Part shown: positions 52,408 to 61,911 of the stretch, piece by piece
How the letters are laid out: each line of letters begins with the position of its first letter
Numbering within the stretch: position 1 is the stretch's first letter
Origin: a bacterium 0.1xD8-71
GTDB lineage: Bacteria; Bacillota; Clostridia; Lachnospirales; Lachnospiraceae
NCBI GenBank assembly: GCA_003612405.1
Contig: RAYR01000004.1
Span: 62,001 to 126,000 of the forward strand
DNA: 64,000 nt
Reading direction: 5' to 3'
The notes under the pieces: model-generated
What the model saw: only the letters and a program-made list of their open reading frames with translations
Told to the model about the DNA's origin: nothing
Databases searched by the model: none
Position numbers and translations under genes: made by a program

Positions 52408-53904
52408 CTATGCCATATAGTCCACTGTATTACCGTTTGCCTGCATCATCTCTACTGCGATTCTCTCGGAATCTTCCATTTCAGCAAGATCATCGTCTTC
52501 GTCAATCAGATCCAGATTAATCTTTCTGGTGCCTTTCTTTGCGCCGCCCTTATCCTGGTCCATGTTTTCCTGCCCATCAAAAGACTGGTCGCCATAGGCA
52601 TGATTGGCTACTGTGACTTCTACGGCATCTACTTTGATACCCTGTTCTTCAAATTGCTGTTTGAGCTGAATCATCTGGGTTTCGAGCACTGCACGCACCG
52701 TCTCGTTCTGGGTGGTGAACTGTGCCGTGATAGCCCCGTCCTTGGCTGCAATCTGTACATTGACCGTCCCTAAGCTTGCCGGATGAAGCTGTAACTCCAT
52801 CTTCTGGGTATCTTCGCTTACGTTAATCTTCATGTACTCCACAATCTGATTCATGATCTGCTCTGTCTGTGCCGACTGATATGCCTGCGGTTCTGCTGTT
52901 TCTGCCGGTGCTTCCACCGTCGTCTCCAGCTGATGTATAAGCTGCTGTAAAACAGCATTGCCTGCCGTATGCTGACCTGCACTTTCCTGTCCATGTCCCA
53001 TATCGGAAGCTGCTTTCTCCTGTTTCACCGGTGCCTGAATCTGTGTCTCGGCTGCATCTGTCACCTGCTCGCTGGTACTCTTCGTACCGCTTGCATCGTC
53101 CACCGTTACCTTGATCTGTACGGTCTCACCGTCTCTCTGCACAGAAACCGCGTAATCTTTCATACCCTCCACACTCACCTCGGGTGTTTCCGGCACATCC
53201 TGCACTGGCACTTCTTCCTGCACTTTAGAAGCCATCTGCTCCATCAGTGCATCCAGTTCCTCTGCACTCAGTCCAAGTTCTTCCTGTAATGCTCCCAGAC
53301 TCTCTTCCACTGCTGCAAACAATTCCTGCAAATTGCCATAAAGGCTTTCATTGGTCACAAGAGATACTTCATCCACACTGTCAGTCAGATTCAATAACAG
53401 CTGCTTCAAATTACTCGGATCAAATAAGTCTATCGCTGTCAGTCCCAGAATTTCCATGACTTCTTCTACTTTTTCAAGCGGAATCTCCAGCACATCGGCA
53501 ACTTCCTGCATCAGTTCCCCGGCTTTTTCTTCTACCGTCTCCTGAGCACTCTCCGTGCCGGTCTCCTGTGTCTGCTGCGTCACTTCTTTCTGATCATCCT
53601 GCTGTACCTGGGTGTCCGTCTTGTCGGCTTCGGCATCTTTCTGCGTATTCTCAACCTGCGCGGTATCATCCTTGGATGTGGTATCCTTCACCGGTGTACT
53701 TTCTGCCGCTTTAGTCTCTACCGTTTCCTTCGGTGCCGGCATCTGGGCTGTGTCCGCTTTGGTCTGTAAATTTCCAAGCTGACCGCTCATCTTGGTCATC
53801 AGCTTATCAAACCCTTCTTTTACGACTTCTTCTGTCTTCGCCGTCGTCTGGACCTTCTGGTTCGCAGTGTAAGTAAGCAGAGCATTTACATTGTTTACCG
53901 TCAT
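52408..53904 (-). CDS. fliK: Flagellar hook-length control protein FliK
   Basis: 498 residues. Long N-terminal low-complexity part rich in Gln, Glu, Thr and Val (ruler), and a C-terminal Flg_hook domain (~365-450) with MELQLHPASLGTVNVQIAAKD-type motif (key LxPxxLGxVxV) and VRAVLETQMIQLKQQFEEQGI region. It measures hook length and triggers the FlhB switch. AAGGAGG and AAAGGA lie just before the ATG. A 255-base gap lies upstream. Confidence 0.92.
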   Translation of the reverse strand: MTVNNVNALLTYTANQKVQTTAKTEEVVKEGFDKLMTKMSGQLGNLQTKADTAQMPAPKETVETKAAESTPVKDTTSKDDTAQVENTQKDAEADKTDTQVQQDDQKEVTQQTQETGTESAQETVEEKAGELMQEVADVLEIPLEKVEEVMEILGLTAIDLFDPSNLKQLLLNLTDSVDEVSLVTNESLYGNLQELFAAVEESLGALQEELGLSAEELDALMEQMASKVQEEVPVQDVPETPEVSVEGMKDYAVSVQRDGETVQIKVTVDDASGTKSTSEQVTDAAETQIQAPVKQEKAASDMGHGQESAGQHTAGNAVLQQLIHQLETTVEAPAETAEPQAYQSAQTEQIMNQIVEYMKINVSEDTQKMELQLHPASLGTVNVQIAAKDGAITAQFTTQNETVRAVLETQMIQLKQQFEEQGIKVDAVEVTVANHAYGDQSFDGQENMDQDKGGAKKGTRKINLDLIDEDDDLAEMEDSERIAVEMMQANGNTVDYMA

Positions 53905-54062
53905 TTCCTTTCTTCCTCCTTTCTTAAGTTTTCAAGGTTCTTATGCCTTACGGCACTCTATATATAACATATGATATTCCATATGGTATATATCCATATC
54001 TGATACATGATTCCCCAATATCCGTCTATGCCCTGGACTTTCTAATCATCATCCCGTTTATT

Positions 54063-54088
54063 ATATCGGTATTTCTATAGAGTCTCTA
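54063..54088 (-). promoter_or_regulatory. Candidate sigma-D (sigma-28) promoter before fliK
   Basis: Minus strand TAGA (54085-54088), 14 bases, ACCGATAT (54063-54070), close to the B. subtilis sigma-D consensus TAAA-N14/15-GCCGATAT. It lies in the 255-base gap between the MotE-like gene and fliK (53905-54159). That gap also holds several A/T-rich palindromes (CCATATGG, CATATG) and no open frame with support. Confidence 0.5.
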
Positions 54089-54159
54089 AAGTATTTTAAT
54101 GTAAAACAATTATCAGAATCTTCTTTTCCTTTGTACATACCGACCAATCACGAATCCTC

Positions 54160-55047
54160 CTACGAATCCGGATCCATAATCTTCGTCAGTCTCGAAGCAA
54201 TCTCCGGATCCATGGCTCCCAGAATATTGCCTCGATCCTCCGCACTCATCTGGTCTAAGATCTTCGCTGCCAGATCCAGGTCATCCGTCATGGCCTCAAA
54301 AATCGAAGCCGCCTGCTTCGGTTTCATCTCCGCATAGGCCTGGGCATAATCCTGAATCTCCTTATCGGCCTCTACCTGCTCTACTACCTGTTTATACAGA
54401 TACTCTGCCGTAGTGGGATCCATGGTCTGATAATACTTCTGGTACTCCTCCGGACCAGGCCCGTTCTCGGCATAGATGACTTCCTCATAAAATTCCGTCT
54501 TAATTCGTTCAAACTCAATCTGTGCATCTTCAAAAGTCTGTAGTCTTTCAATTTCCGCACGCAGTTCATTCACTTCTTCGGAACTGACATTGGTAGCAGA
54601 CTGCAATTCCTCAATCTGCAATTCCAGATCCTTGATATAATCCACTGCTTCCCTTAAGCTGGTATAACCGCCATAGGACTCCGCATCATCCGTGGTCACC
54701 ACTGTATCTGCCGGCAGGATCTTATTGATCACGGGTACATCCTTAAGCACCGGAGCAAGTACGCCGGAACCAAATCCACCCACATCCAGCTTGATCAGAA
54801 GACAAAGGATCGCAATCCAGATTATAACAATAACAACCGTTACCAAAAATACGGATACACCGCCCGCCTCCTCATCTTCACTGAGCTTTGCCTCCTGCTC
54901 CGAAATTTCCTTGGCACGCTGTTTCGCCTCTTTCTTCTGGGCCTTCCGGTCACTCTTTATCTTATTACGCTCTTCTTTTAATCTCTTCTTTTCTGCTTTT
55001 TTGTCTATTGGAGCTTCTGCCTCCATGTTTACAACTTCACTCGCCAT
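54160..55047 (-). CDS. MotE-like membrane protein (MgtE N-domain; YlxF position)
   Basis: 295 residues from the ATG at 55047 with GAGG seven bases upstream; it overlaps the fliJ end by eleven bases. A very basic/acidic N-terminal tail (KKAEKKRLKEERNKIKSD), one membrane helix (~65-87, VFLVTVVIVIIWIAILCLLI), an extracellular coiled coil (~130-190) and a C-terminal MgtE-N-type helical repeat domain (~205-290: YLYKQVVEQVEADKE, AEMKPKQAASIFEAM, AKILDQMSAEDRGNILGAM, split at natural gaps). MotE in rhizobia is a periplasmic chaperone for MotC; the Firmicute YlxF-type gene has the same place after fliJ. Function is inferred. Confidence 0.82.
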   Translation of the reverse strand: MASEVVNMEAEAPIDKKAEKKRLKEERNKIKSDRKAQKKEAKQRAKEISEQEAKLSEDEEAGGVSVFLVTVVIVIIWIAILCLLIKLDVGGFGSGVLAPVLKDVPVINKILPADTVVTTDDAESYGGYTSLREAVDYIKDLELQIEELQSATNVSSEEVNELRAEIERLQTFEDAQIEFERIKTEFYEEVIYAENGPGPEEYQKYYQTMDPTTAEYLYKQVVEQVEADKEIQDYAQAYAEMKPKQAASIFEAMTDDLDLAAKILDQMSAEDRGNILGAMDPEIASRLTKIMDPDS

Positions 55048-55501
55048 TCCCATTCCTCTTTCCACGTTGTCCGTAGGTGTAGCTGGTAAGTTCATCCACG
55101 ATCTTGCCTTCAGCCGCTTTCTCCTCCTGCAAGAACTGGTCTAACGCTTTTTCTTTCAGTTTCTCATGCATCTTACGTTCCTGCATGATTTCTTTTAATT
55201 TCTCTCTGGCCTTTTCCAGTATTTCCTCGGCCTTTCTGACCTGCACCTTCTGCTCCTCTATCCTGTCATCCATGACCCGTACGGCATTTCTGTTATCCCG
55301 AAGGTCATTGACATTGAGGGCCTCGCTGCGCATCCGTCTGCCTTCTTCAAGATAGGCTTCTTTACGGTCCTTAAAGTTCTGAAGCCGCTCCTCCTCCTCG
55401 TTAAGCTGCATCTGGGCTCTGCCGACTTCCATTTTAGCCTGGGTCTCAAGCTGATATTTGATATTCAGGATACTCTGCATCCTGTATCTGAACTTCGCCA
55501 T
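55037..55501 (-). CDS. fliJ: Flagellar export chaperone/stalk protein FliJ
   Basis: 154 residues, almost entirely coiled coil: FRYRMQSILNIKYQLE at the N-terminus, then Glu/Lys/Arg-rich heptads and a C-terminal KALDQFLQEEKAAEGKIVDEL-type end. FliJ is the central stalk of the FliI ATPase ring and interacts with FlhA. Immediately after fliI. Confidence 0.9.
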   Translation of the reverse strand: MAKFRYRMQSILNIKYQLETQAKMEVGRAQMQLNEEEERLQNFKDRKEAYLEEGRRMRSEALNVNDLRDNRNAVRVMDDRIEEQKVQVRKAEEILEKAREKLKEIMQERKMHEKLKEKALDQFLQEEKAAEGKIVDELTSYTYGQRGKRNGNGE

Positions 55502-55556
55502 AGCCGGTCACCTCATATCCGCCTTTCCAGTTGTCCGGCCCGGACAAAGGCTGTTT

Positions 55557-56867
55557 CTAGCTCTCTGCAAATAATTCCCGCAGCATATCCACCGACTCCT
55601 CATAACTGTATTTGGAATCCACATCCTGCATCAGGAATTCATTGACTGCCTCGATTTTCTCTATGGCATAATCAATATTGCGGTTGCTGCCGCTCTTATA
55701 GGCGCCGATATTGATCAGATCCTCCGCCTCGTTATAGGTAGCCAGCACATTTTTCAATTTACCGGCAAGCATTTTATGTTCTTTGTCCACAATCTGGCTC
55801 ATACATCTGGAGATACTCTGCAATACATCAATCGCCGGATAATGATTCTGATGGGCCAGTTTCCTGTTTAACATGATATGACCATCCAGAATACTTCTGG
55901 CCGTATCCGTAATCGGCTCGTTCATGTCATCGCCATCCACCAGCACCGTGTACAGCCCTGTGATGGTTCCCACACTGGCACACCCTGCGCGCTCTAAAAG
56001 TCTCGGCATTTCCGAATAAACACTGGGCGGATATCCTCTGGATACCGGTGGTTCCCCGCTGGCCAGACCGATCTCTCTTTGTGCCATAGAAAAACGTGTC
56101 AGAGAGTCCATCATCAGAAGGACATCTTTGCCCTGATCCCGGAAATATTCCGCAATGGCACAGGCTGTCTTGGCCGCTTTATTTCTTTCCAGGGCGGATT
56201 TATCGGATGTGGCTACCACTACCACAGACCGACGCATACCCTCTTCGCCCAGGTCTCTCTCCACGAACTCACGTACTTCTCTGCCCCGCTCCCCGATCAG
56301 AGCAATCACATTAATATCCGCTTTGGTATTGCGGGCAAACATCCCCATCAAAGTAGACTTTCCTACACCGGATCCGGCGAAAATACCAATACGCTGTCCT
56401 TTCCCCACCGTCATCAGGCCGTCAATGGCCTTCACTCCCAGAGGAAGTACATCAGCAATGATCTTTCTGCTCATGGCATCCGGCGGCTGCGCTTCCACGC
56501 TGTAAGGAACGCCCGGCATATATTCTCCATTTATCCTGCCAAGACCATCCAGCACCTTCCCCAGAAGATCATCGCCTACCGGCACCGTCAACGGATTGCC
56601 CGTGTTCTCCACAATACATCCAAGTCCGATTCCATCGGTGTTATCACAGGGCATCAGAATCGTCCTGCGCTCCTTAAAGCCCACCACTTCCGCCGTAATC
56701 GGGGGATAGTCCCCTGCCGGATAAATCAGACACAGATCTCCAAGTTTCGCCTCGGGACCCGCGGACTCAATCGTAAGTCCCACCACGTTCTCCACTTTTC
56801 CCATCTTCTTGAAGAACGTATCATCCAATATGCTGCTGTATTTATGAAAGTTGATCGCTGTATTCAT
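55557..56867 (-). CDS. fliI: Flagellum-specific ATPase FliI
   Basis: 436 residues. Walker A FAGSGVGKSTLMGM, GERGREVREF, Walker B LLMMDSLTRFSMAQREI and PPSVYSEMPRLLERAG are all in place, as in F1 beta-like export ATPases. I start at the ATG at 56867 (GGTAGGA before it); the TTG nine codons upstream overlaps the fliH stop. Cytoplasmic, with FliH and FliJ. Confidence 0.97.
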   Translation of the reverse strand: MNTAINFHKYSSILDDTFFKKMGKVENVVGLTIESAGPEAKLGDLCLIYPAGDYPPITAEVVGFKERRTILMPCDNTDGIGLGCIVENTGNPLTVPVGDDLLGKVLDGLGRINGEYMPGVPYSVEAQPPDAMSRKIIADVLPLGVKAIDGLMTVGKGQRIGIFAGSGVGKSTLMGMFARNTKADINVIALIGERGREVREFVERDLGEEGMRRSVVVVATSDKSALERNKAAKTACAIAEYFRDQGKDVLLMMDSLTRFSMAQREIGLASGEPPVSRGYPPSVYSEMPRLLERAGCASVGTITGLYTVLVDGDDMNEPITDTARSILDGHIMLNRKLAHQNHYPAIDVLQSISRCMSQIVDKEHKMLAGKLKNVLATYNEAEDLINIGAYKSGSNRNIDYAIEKIEAVNEFLMQDVDSKYSYEESVDMLRELFAES

Positions 56868-56890
56868 TCCTACCGGCTCTCTCTGACATC

Positions 56891-57772
56891 TCAATCTATC
56901 TTCTCAAATGATAACACACGTAATTTCTTAGACAGTTCTTCCAGCTGCGTGCTGATACCACAATCAAAAATGCCGCCGTCCGTCTCAATCAGGCAATCCC
57001 CCTTGACAAGGGCAATATCTTCTATAATCTCAATCAACCCACGGCCGGCCACTGCTCCCTCCGTCAAAGTCTGCTTCTGCATATTGACGTAAGGGTAATC
57101 CTCCGCAGAAACATGTACAATAAAAGTCCTGCTGCTCTCCACTTTCCGCAAGGTGGAATCTATCAGATGCACCAGGATATCTCTGTTATCCGCCAGGTCT
57201 ACATGAAAAATATGATTATAGATGGCCGTGATTGTATCAATGAACTCGGGCTCCAGATCTTCCACGAGCTGTTCATATTCTTCTTCCATCTGGCGTTTTT
57301 CTTCCGCCAGGGCACGTTTCATATCATCTGCTTCGGCAAGCCCTTGCTGATATCCCTCATTATACCCCTGCTTGCTGGCTTCATCTCTCGCCTGCCTGCG
57401 GTCTACTTCTATCTGTGCCTGCGCATTTTGAAGCATCTCATCGGCCTGGGCCTGGGCAGCATCAAGAATCTCCTGTGCCTCAGCCCGGACTGCTTCCAGA
57501 TCCGGACCGGCTTGCTCTGCCCCTGCCTTAATGACATTACTCCTGTCACCATCATCAAAGAGGGCATCTATCTCCTCGCCGCCTATTCCGCTTACAAACT
57601 CGGCTGCTTCTCCCTCTTCCTCCCCATCATACTGGGGTACAGCATTCTCATTCGTCCTGCGCAGGGTCTCCCACTGCGCAATACGTTCTTCCAGACGGAC
57701 ATTGCTGTCCACCACGCACTTGTCTTCGTCGGATACCCTGACCCAACTTGATTTAAATACATTCTTAGACAA
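56891..57772 (-). CDS. fliH: Flagellar export ATPase regulator FliH
   Basis: 294 residues from a TTG start (LSKNVFKSSWVRV) that has a strong GGAGGTGA eleven bases upstream and overlaps the fliG stop by eight bases. An upstream in-frame start would extend far into fliG and is unlikely. Acidic N-terminal part, a coiled coil (~100-190, with repeated Ala/Glu/Gln), and a C-terminal FliH/V-ATPase-E-like domain. It holds FliI at the C-ring. Confidence 0.88.
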   Translation of the reverse strand: MSKNVFKSSWVRVSDEDKCVVDSNVRLEERIAQWETLRRTNENAVPQYDGEEEGEAAEFVSGIGGEEIDALFDDGDRSNVIKAGAEQAGPDLEAVRAEAQEILDAAQAQADEMLQNAQAQIEVDRRQARDEASKQGYNEGYQQGLAEADDMKRALAEEKRQMEEEYEQLVEDLEPEFIDTITAIYNHIFHVDLADNRDILVHLIDSTLRKVESSRTFIVHVSAEDYPYVNMQKQTLTEGAVAGRGLIEIIEDIALVKGDCLIETDGGIFDCGISTQLEELSKKLRVLSFEKID

Positions 57773-58784
57773 TGATCTCGTCACCTCCACCTCTGGAGAT
57801 AACAATCTCTGCGGAGTCTTCCAGTTTTCTGATGATATTGACAATCTTCTGCTGTGCTTCCTCCACATCCTTCATACGCACAGGACCCATGAACTCCATA
57901 TCTTCCTTGATCATGACAGCCAGACGCTTGGAAAGGTTATTAAAGATAGCGTTCTGTACTTCCTCATTGGAACCCTTAAGGGCAATCGCCAAATCGCTGT
58001 TATCCACATCACGCAGCACACGCTGAATCGCACGGTCGTCCAGAAGCAGAATATCCTCGAAGACGAACATCTTCTTTCTGATCTCGTCGGCAAGTTCCGG
58101 CTCCTCGATTTCCAAAGTCTCCATGATATGTTTCTCTGTACCACGGTCTACCGTATTCAAAATCTCCACGACAGCATCCACACCGCCGATAATCGTGTAA
58201 TCCTGGTTTACCAGGGATGACAGTTTCGATTCCAATACCTTTTCCACTTCCTTGATCACATCCGGACTTGTACGGTCCATCACTGCGATACGTTTCGCCA
58301 CATCGGCCTGTCTGTCCGGCGGAAGTGCCGAGACAATAATTGCCGCCTGCGCTGCTGACAGATACGATAAAATAAGTGCAATGGTCTGCGGATGTTCGTC
58401 CTGAATAAAGTTCAGAAGCTGGGCCGCATCCGTCTTCCTTATGAACTCGAACGGCTTCACCTGCAAAGATGCCGTCAGCTTGCCGATAACATCCATTGCC
58501 TTATCGGCACCAAAAGATTTCTCCAGAAGTTCCTTGGCATAATTGATACCGCCTTCCGCGATATACTGCTGTGCCAGACACACCTGGTAAAATTCATTGA
58601 CCACTTCATCCTTCACCTGTGGTGTGATACTCCTGGTATTTGCTATTTCCAATGTTAATTCTTCTATCTCATCTTCCTTCAGATGTTTAAAGATTGAGGC
58701 TGACTTCTCCGGCCCCAGAGCGATCATCAAAATAGCCGCTTTCTGTAGTCCGCCTATCTTCTCATCAGATGATTTTGCCGCCAT
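57765..58784 (-). CDS. fliG: Flagellar motor switch protein FliG
   Basis: 339 residues. N-domain contacts FliF, middle domain has EHPQTIALILSYL (EHPQ motif, FliM contact), C-domain has MFVFEDILLLDDRAIQRVLRDVD-type torque helix with the charged residues that face MotA. Full length. Starts five bases after fliF. Confidence 0.97.
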   Translation of the reverse strand: MAAKSSDEKIGGLQKAAILMIALGPEKSASIFKHLKEDEIEELTLEIANTRSITPQVKDEVVNEFYQVCLAQQYIAEGGINYAKELLEKSFGADKAMDVIGKLTASLQVKPFEFIRKTDAAQLLNFIQDEHPQTIALILSYLSAAQAAIIVSALPPDRQADVAKRIAVMDRTSPDVIKEVEKVLESKLSSLVNQDYTIIGGVDAVVEILNTVDRGTEKHIMETLEIEEPELADEIRKKMFVFEDILLLDDRAIQRVLRDVDNSDLAIALKGSNEEVQNAIFNNLSKRLAVMIKEDMEFMGPVRMKDVEEAQQKIVNIIRKLEDSAEIVISRGGGDEIIV

Positions 58785-58789
58785 TTATC

Positions 58790-60394
58790 CTACCCCCAGT
58801 CCTCATTTAACCAGTTGCGCAGCAGATTGGCCGCCGCCTCCGGATTTTCTTCCACAAACTTATTGATAAGACGTTTCTCTTCACTCTCATTCTCTGAGGA
58901 AATTTCTTCCAGCTGTACCGTAGACTGTAATAACGTCTCCACAGACAGTTCCTCTTCCTCTTCCTCGTGTTTCTCGCTCTTCATGCTCCGGAGAACCACA
59001 AAAGCAAGCAATGCCAGAATCACAACGATCAGGACAATCTGTAAGATATCTGTCGCCGTAATACCGGAGCCTTCCGCATCAAAGAAAAGATTCTCGCTGT
59101 AAGCTACCAGTGTAATATTATCTGTGGAAATACCTGTGGCATTTGCCACTGCCGCATAGAAAGACTCATCCACCTCCAGCCTGGTACGTTCCGTGTTCGC
59201 CAGCTTATATTCCTCCCAGGTAACACCATCCAACAGCCCTTGTGTCTCTGCATCTTCCTCCCGGATAACATTATATTGAATCAAAGATGCTGCCAGGGAA
59301 GAAGAACCGTAATTAATCACACCCGCCGGCGTTTCCTTGGTTATAATCTCCTCGTTTGGCAGATAATGTCTGGACTCCTCCGATTGAGTGGATGAAGAAT
59401 TGGCATTATCTTCCAGCACATAGGTAGTGTCGTCATCATTGGAATCCGTACCCGGTATCCCGCCCACACCGCTGGTATTCTCAGAATTGAATATATCTTC
59501 ACTGCTGAGTACGCCCTGTGTCTGGCCGTCTGCCGGCGCGTAAGTATGCGTTGTTCTTTTCTCGGTAGCAAAATCCAGCACCAGATTAGGGGAAACTTCC
59601 ACATTATCATATTCATTCGTGCCCAGAATCACCCGGCGCACGCTATTGATCATATTCTTCTCCGCTTCACTCTTCACGGACAGCTGGGATGTTGCCATGC
59701 CGGACGTACTATAATTGTCTTCCCCCGTAAAGAGCATATTGCCTTCCGTATCCATGATCACGATATTATTTGTGGTATCATTGCCCATGGAAGTTGCCAC
59801 AGCGCGCGCCAAATAGGCCGCGCTCTCCTGAGAGAACTCGTCCTTTAATTCCAGCAGAATCCACGCAGAGGACTCTTCTTCCTTCGCAATCAGCGTACCG
59901 GTATCCTCGGGGATATTCAATGTTACATAGGCGCTCTTAATCGCCGTAAACTTGGAGAGTACATCATTCTCCAGCTTTTTTTCAAGATATACTACGTATT
60001 TTTTCTGTTTATCCGATTCCGTGGTAGAGAAACTGCCATCCGTCACATTATTGATTCCATAGCTGGCTGCCTGAATATTATTAGCGCCAAGCAACAGATT
60101 GGCATCGGACAACTGGGAGGCCAGAATCCTTACCACCAGGCCGTCATCCGAAATCTCATATGTAAGTTCCTCTCCATTTAACAGATCCCTTACCTCTGCC
60201 GCTTCCTTGGTAGTCTCACATTCCCGAAGCAGCACATACTGCGGTTTGGTCAGCCTTGAAACGATGATCACGATAGCCAGTATCACAACAGCTACAATTC
60301 CCACGATCAGCGTTTTCTGTTTCGCCGTGAACCTGTTCCACCACTCTAATATCTTATTTCCAAATTCTTTTAATTTGTCTACTAATTTATCCAC
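58790..60394 (-). CDS. fliF: Flagellar MS-ring protein FliF
   Basis: 534 residues, GTG start with AAGGAG eleven bases upstream. First membrane helix ~25-45 (TLIVGIVAVVILAIVIIV), ring-building domains with VYLEKKLENDVLSKFTAI and ARAVATSMGNDT, a variable Ser/Thr/Asn-rich loop (~305-345), second helix (~435-457) and a C-terminal FliG-binding segment ending AANLLRNWLNEDWG. Full length. Confidence 0.96.
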   Translation of the reverse strand: MDKLVDKLKEFGNKILEWWNRFTAKQKTLIVGIVAVVILAIVIIVSRLTKPQYVLLRECETTKEAAEVRDLLNGEELTYEISDDGLVVRILASQLSDANLLLGANNIQAASYGINNVTDGSFSTTESDKQKKYVVYLEKKLENDVLSKFTAIKSAYVTLNIPEDTGTLIAKEEESSAWILLELKDEFSQESAAYLARAVATSMGNDTTNNIVIMDTEGNMLFTGEDNYSTSGMATSQLSVKSEAEKNMINSVRRVILGTNEYDNVEVSPNLVLDFATEKRTTHTYAPADGQTQGVLSSEDIFNSENTSGVGGIPGTDSNDDDTTYVLEDNANSSSTQSEESRHYLPNEEIITKETPAGVINYGSSSLAASLIQYNVIREEDAETQGLLDGVTWEEYKLANTERTRLEVDESFYAAVANATGISTDNITLVAYSENLFFDAEGSGITATDILQIVLIVVILALLAFVVLRSMKSEKHEEEEEELSVETLLQSTVQLEEISSENESEEKRLINKFVEENPEAAANLLRNWLNEDWG

Positions 60395-60438
60395 AGCAAT
60401 TCGTTCTCCTTCAGTATCTCCCTCTTACAAATCAAATA

Positions 60439-60765
60439 CTAAACCTGCATTTGGATAAGCTCCCTGTAAGCCTCCATAAGCTTATCCCTGATAGCCACCG
60501 TATACTGAAGTGCCGTAGACGCTTTCTGTAAAGCAATACTGAGATCATGGGTATTCTCCGTCTCTCCCAGTGCCCACTTAATCTTTTCATTCTCCGCATC
60601 CGACAGATAATTATTGGTGGTTCTCAGATTGTCAATTGCCGTATGCAGCAGACTGTCAAATCCATTGTCCGTATAAGTCTCTGTCCTAGTAGTAGGCGCC
60701 GCTTTGGCCGCCTCCTGAACTGCTCCCGATGACACATTATACAGCGCAGTAATATCTAAAGCCAT
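60439..60765 (-). CDS. fliE: Flagellar hook-basal body protein FliE
   Basis: 108 residues from the ATG preceded by GGGAGGAAGGGAC. C-terminal FliE signature (DLSIALQKASTALQYTVAIRDKLMEAYRELIQMQV; key residues Q..V..K..EAY..I..MQ). Joins MS ring and rod. Confidence 0.94.
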   Translation of the reverse strand: MALDITALYNVSSGAVQEAAKAAPTTRTETYTDNGFDSLLHTAIDNLRTTNNYLSDAENEKIKWALGETENTHDLSIALQKASTALQYTVAIRDKLMEAYRELIQMQV

Positions 60766-60798
60766 GTCCCTTCCTCCCATGTCCTTTTCGTTTTCTTA

Positions 60799-61245
60799 TC
60801 AGCCATTCAACATGCTAAGACCCATTGTAGCAATCTTCTTACTAGCGTCAAAAGCCGTGGTGTTCGCCTGATAAGCGCGGCTGGCGTCAATCAGGTTTGT
60901 CATCTCGGTAATAATATTCACATTCGGATACATAACATAACCGTTCTCATCAGCATCCGGATGAGAGGGGTCGTAAACCATATTTCCTTCCGTCCAGGTA
61001 TCCTCATAAACCCCCGTTACCTTAACACCGCTTCCCGAATAACGGTCTCTCGCTTTATTTAACACCTGATGAAAGGGTGTCTGAGAGTTCTTCTCCTCAA
61101 ATACAACCACCTTTCTGCGGTAAGGTGTACCATCCTCCGTCCTGGTAGTATTCGCGTTCGCCACGTTCTGTGAAATGGTATCCATACGGAAACGCTCCGC
61201 CGTCATACCAGTAGCATTAATATCAAATGCACTAAACATTGCCAT
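60799..61245 (-). CDS. flgC: Flagellar basal-body rod protein FlgC
   Basis: 148 residues. N-terminal rod motif SAFDINATGMTAERFRMD with QNVANANTT, and C-terminal MTNLIDASRAYQANTTAFDASK-type motif. GGAGAAA before the ATG. Proximal rod. Confidence 0.96.
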   Translation of the reverse strand: MAMFSAFDINATGMTAERFRMDTISQNVANANTTRTEDGTPYRRKVVVFEEKNSQTPFHQVLNKARDRYSGSGVKVTGVYEDTWTEGNMVYDPSHPDADENGYVMYPNVNIITEMTNLIDASRAYQANTTAFDASKKIATMGLSMLNG

Positions 61246-61293
61246 ATGTATTTCTCCTTTTCCCCTTATATCTCATTCTTCTTGTATATGTGC

Positions 61294-61692
61294 CTATTTC
61301 ATAACTGCCTGAAGGTTTTTAAATTCCTGACTGACACTCTGATAAAGTCCCTGGTATACTACCTGGTTCTTGGCAAGGTATACGCCCTCCGTATCCGGAT
61401 CCACATTATTGCCATCCAAACGGTAGGAATATCCTGCATAATCCGTGTAAGTAATCGGATTCAGGCGGTTCATCTTCACATCCGCCACCTTGGCATCCAC
61501 GGTCTTGTATCTGGAAAGTCTGAGAGCTTTGGCAAGCTGCACCTCAAAATTCACATCCTGTCTCTTATAACCGGGTGTATCCGCATTTGCAATATTATTG
61601 GAAATCGCCTCATTGCGAAGCCAGGACGCATCCATCGCCTTATCTAACACATTGACATAGTCAAAAACATTGGTGTTGATCAAAGAACTCAT
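61294..61692 (-). CDS. flgB: Flagellar basal-body rod protein FlgB
   Basis: 132 residues from the ATG at 61692, which follows GGAAGGAGTGTGACT; a GTG two codons earlier is less likely. NEAISNNIANADTPGYKR is the conserved rod motif. First gene of the flagellar locus. Confidence 0.96.
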   Translation of the reverse strand: MSSLINTNVFDYVNVLDKAMDASWLRNEAISNNIANADTPGYKRQDVNFEVQLAKALRLSRYKTVDAKVADVKMNRLNPITYTDYAGYSYRLDGNNVDPDTEGVYLAKNQVVYQGLYQSVSQEFKNLQAVMK

Positions 61693-61728
61693 AGTCACAC
61701 TCCTTCCACGTTAATACAATCCATATTC

Positions 61729-61743
61729 CATTATAATAAAATT
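61729..61743. promoter_or_regulatory. Weak CodY-box-like site over the flgB promoter
   Basis: Minus-strand 15-mer AATTTTATTATAATG matches the CodY consensus AATTTTCWGAAAATT at 11 of 15 positions and overlaps the -10 element. The A/T richness of the region makes chance matches likely. Confidence 0.25.
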
Positions 61744-61757
61744 ATGAAAAATTACAA
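61730..61757 (-). promoter_or_regulatory. Sigma-A promoter of the flagellar locus
   Basis: Minus strand TTGTAA (61752-61757), 16 bases, TATAAT (61730-61735), about 40 bases before the flgB ATG, directly after the codY terminator. Confidence 0.7.
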
Positions 61758-61796
61758 GGTTTTTCGATTGATTTTCACAATTAAGTACCGTTAAAA

Positions 61797-61849
61797 AAAT
61801 AAAAAAGGATCTACAATGCCATATCATGCCACTTTCCGTAAATCCTTTT
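61797..61849 (-). terminator. Terminator after codY
   Basis: Minus strand AAAAGGAT and TAC pair with GTA and ATCCTTTT around a 23-base loop that can fold further (TGGCA elements), then TTTTTT. It lies about 65 bases after the codY stop. Confidence 0.7.
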
Positions 61850-61911
61850 CCATATGATGGATATTTCCATCCGACATTCCTTTGTCTTTTTGTTTTTATG
61901 TAACTATTTCT

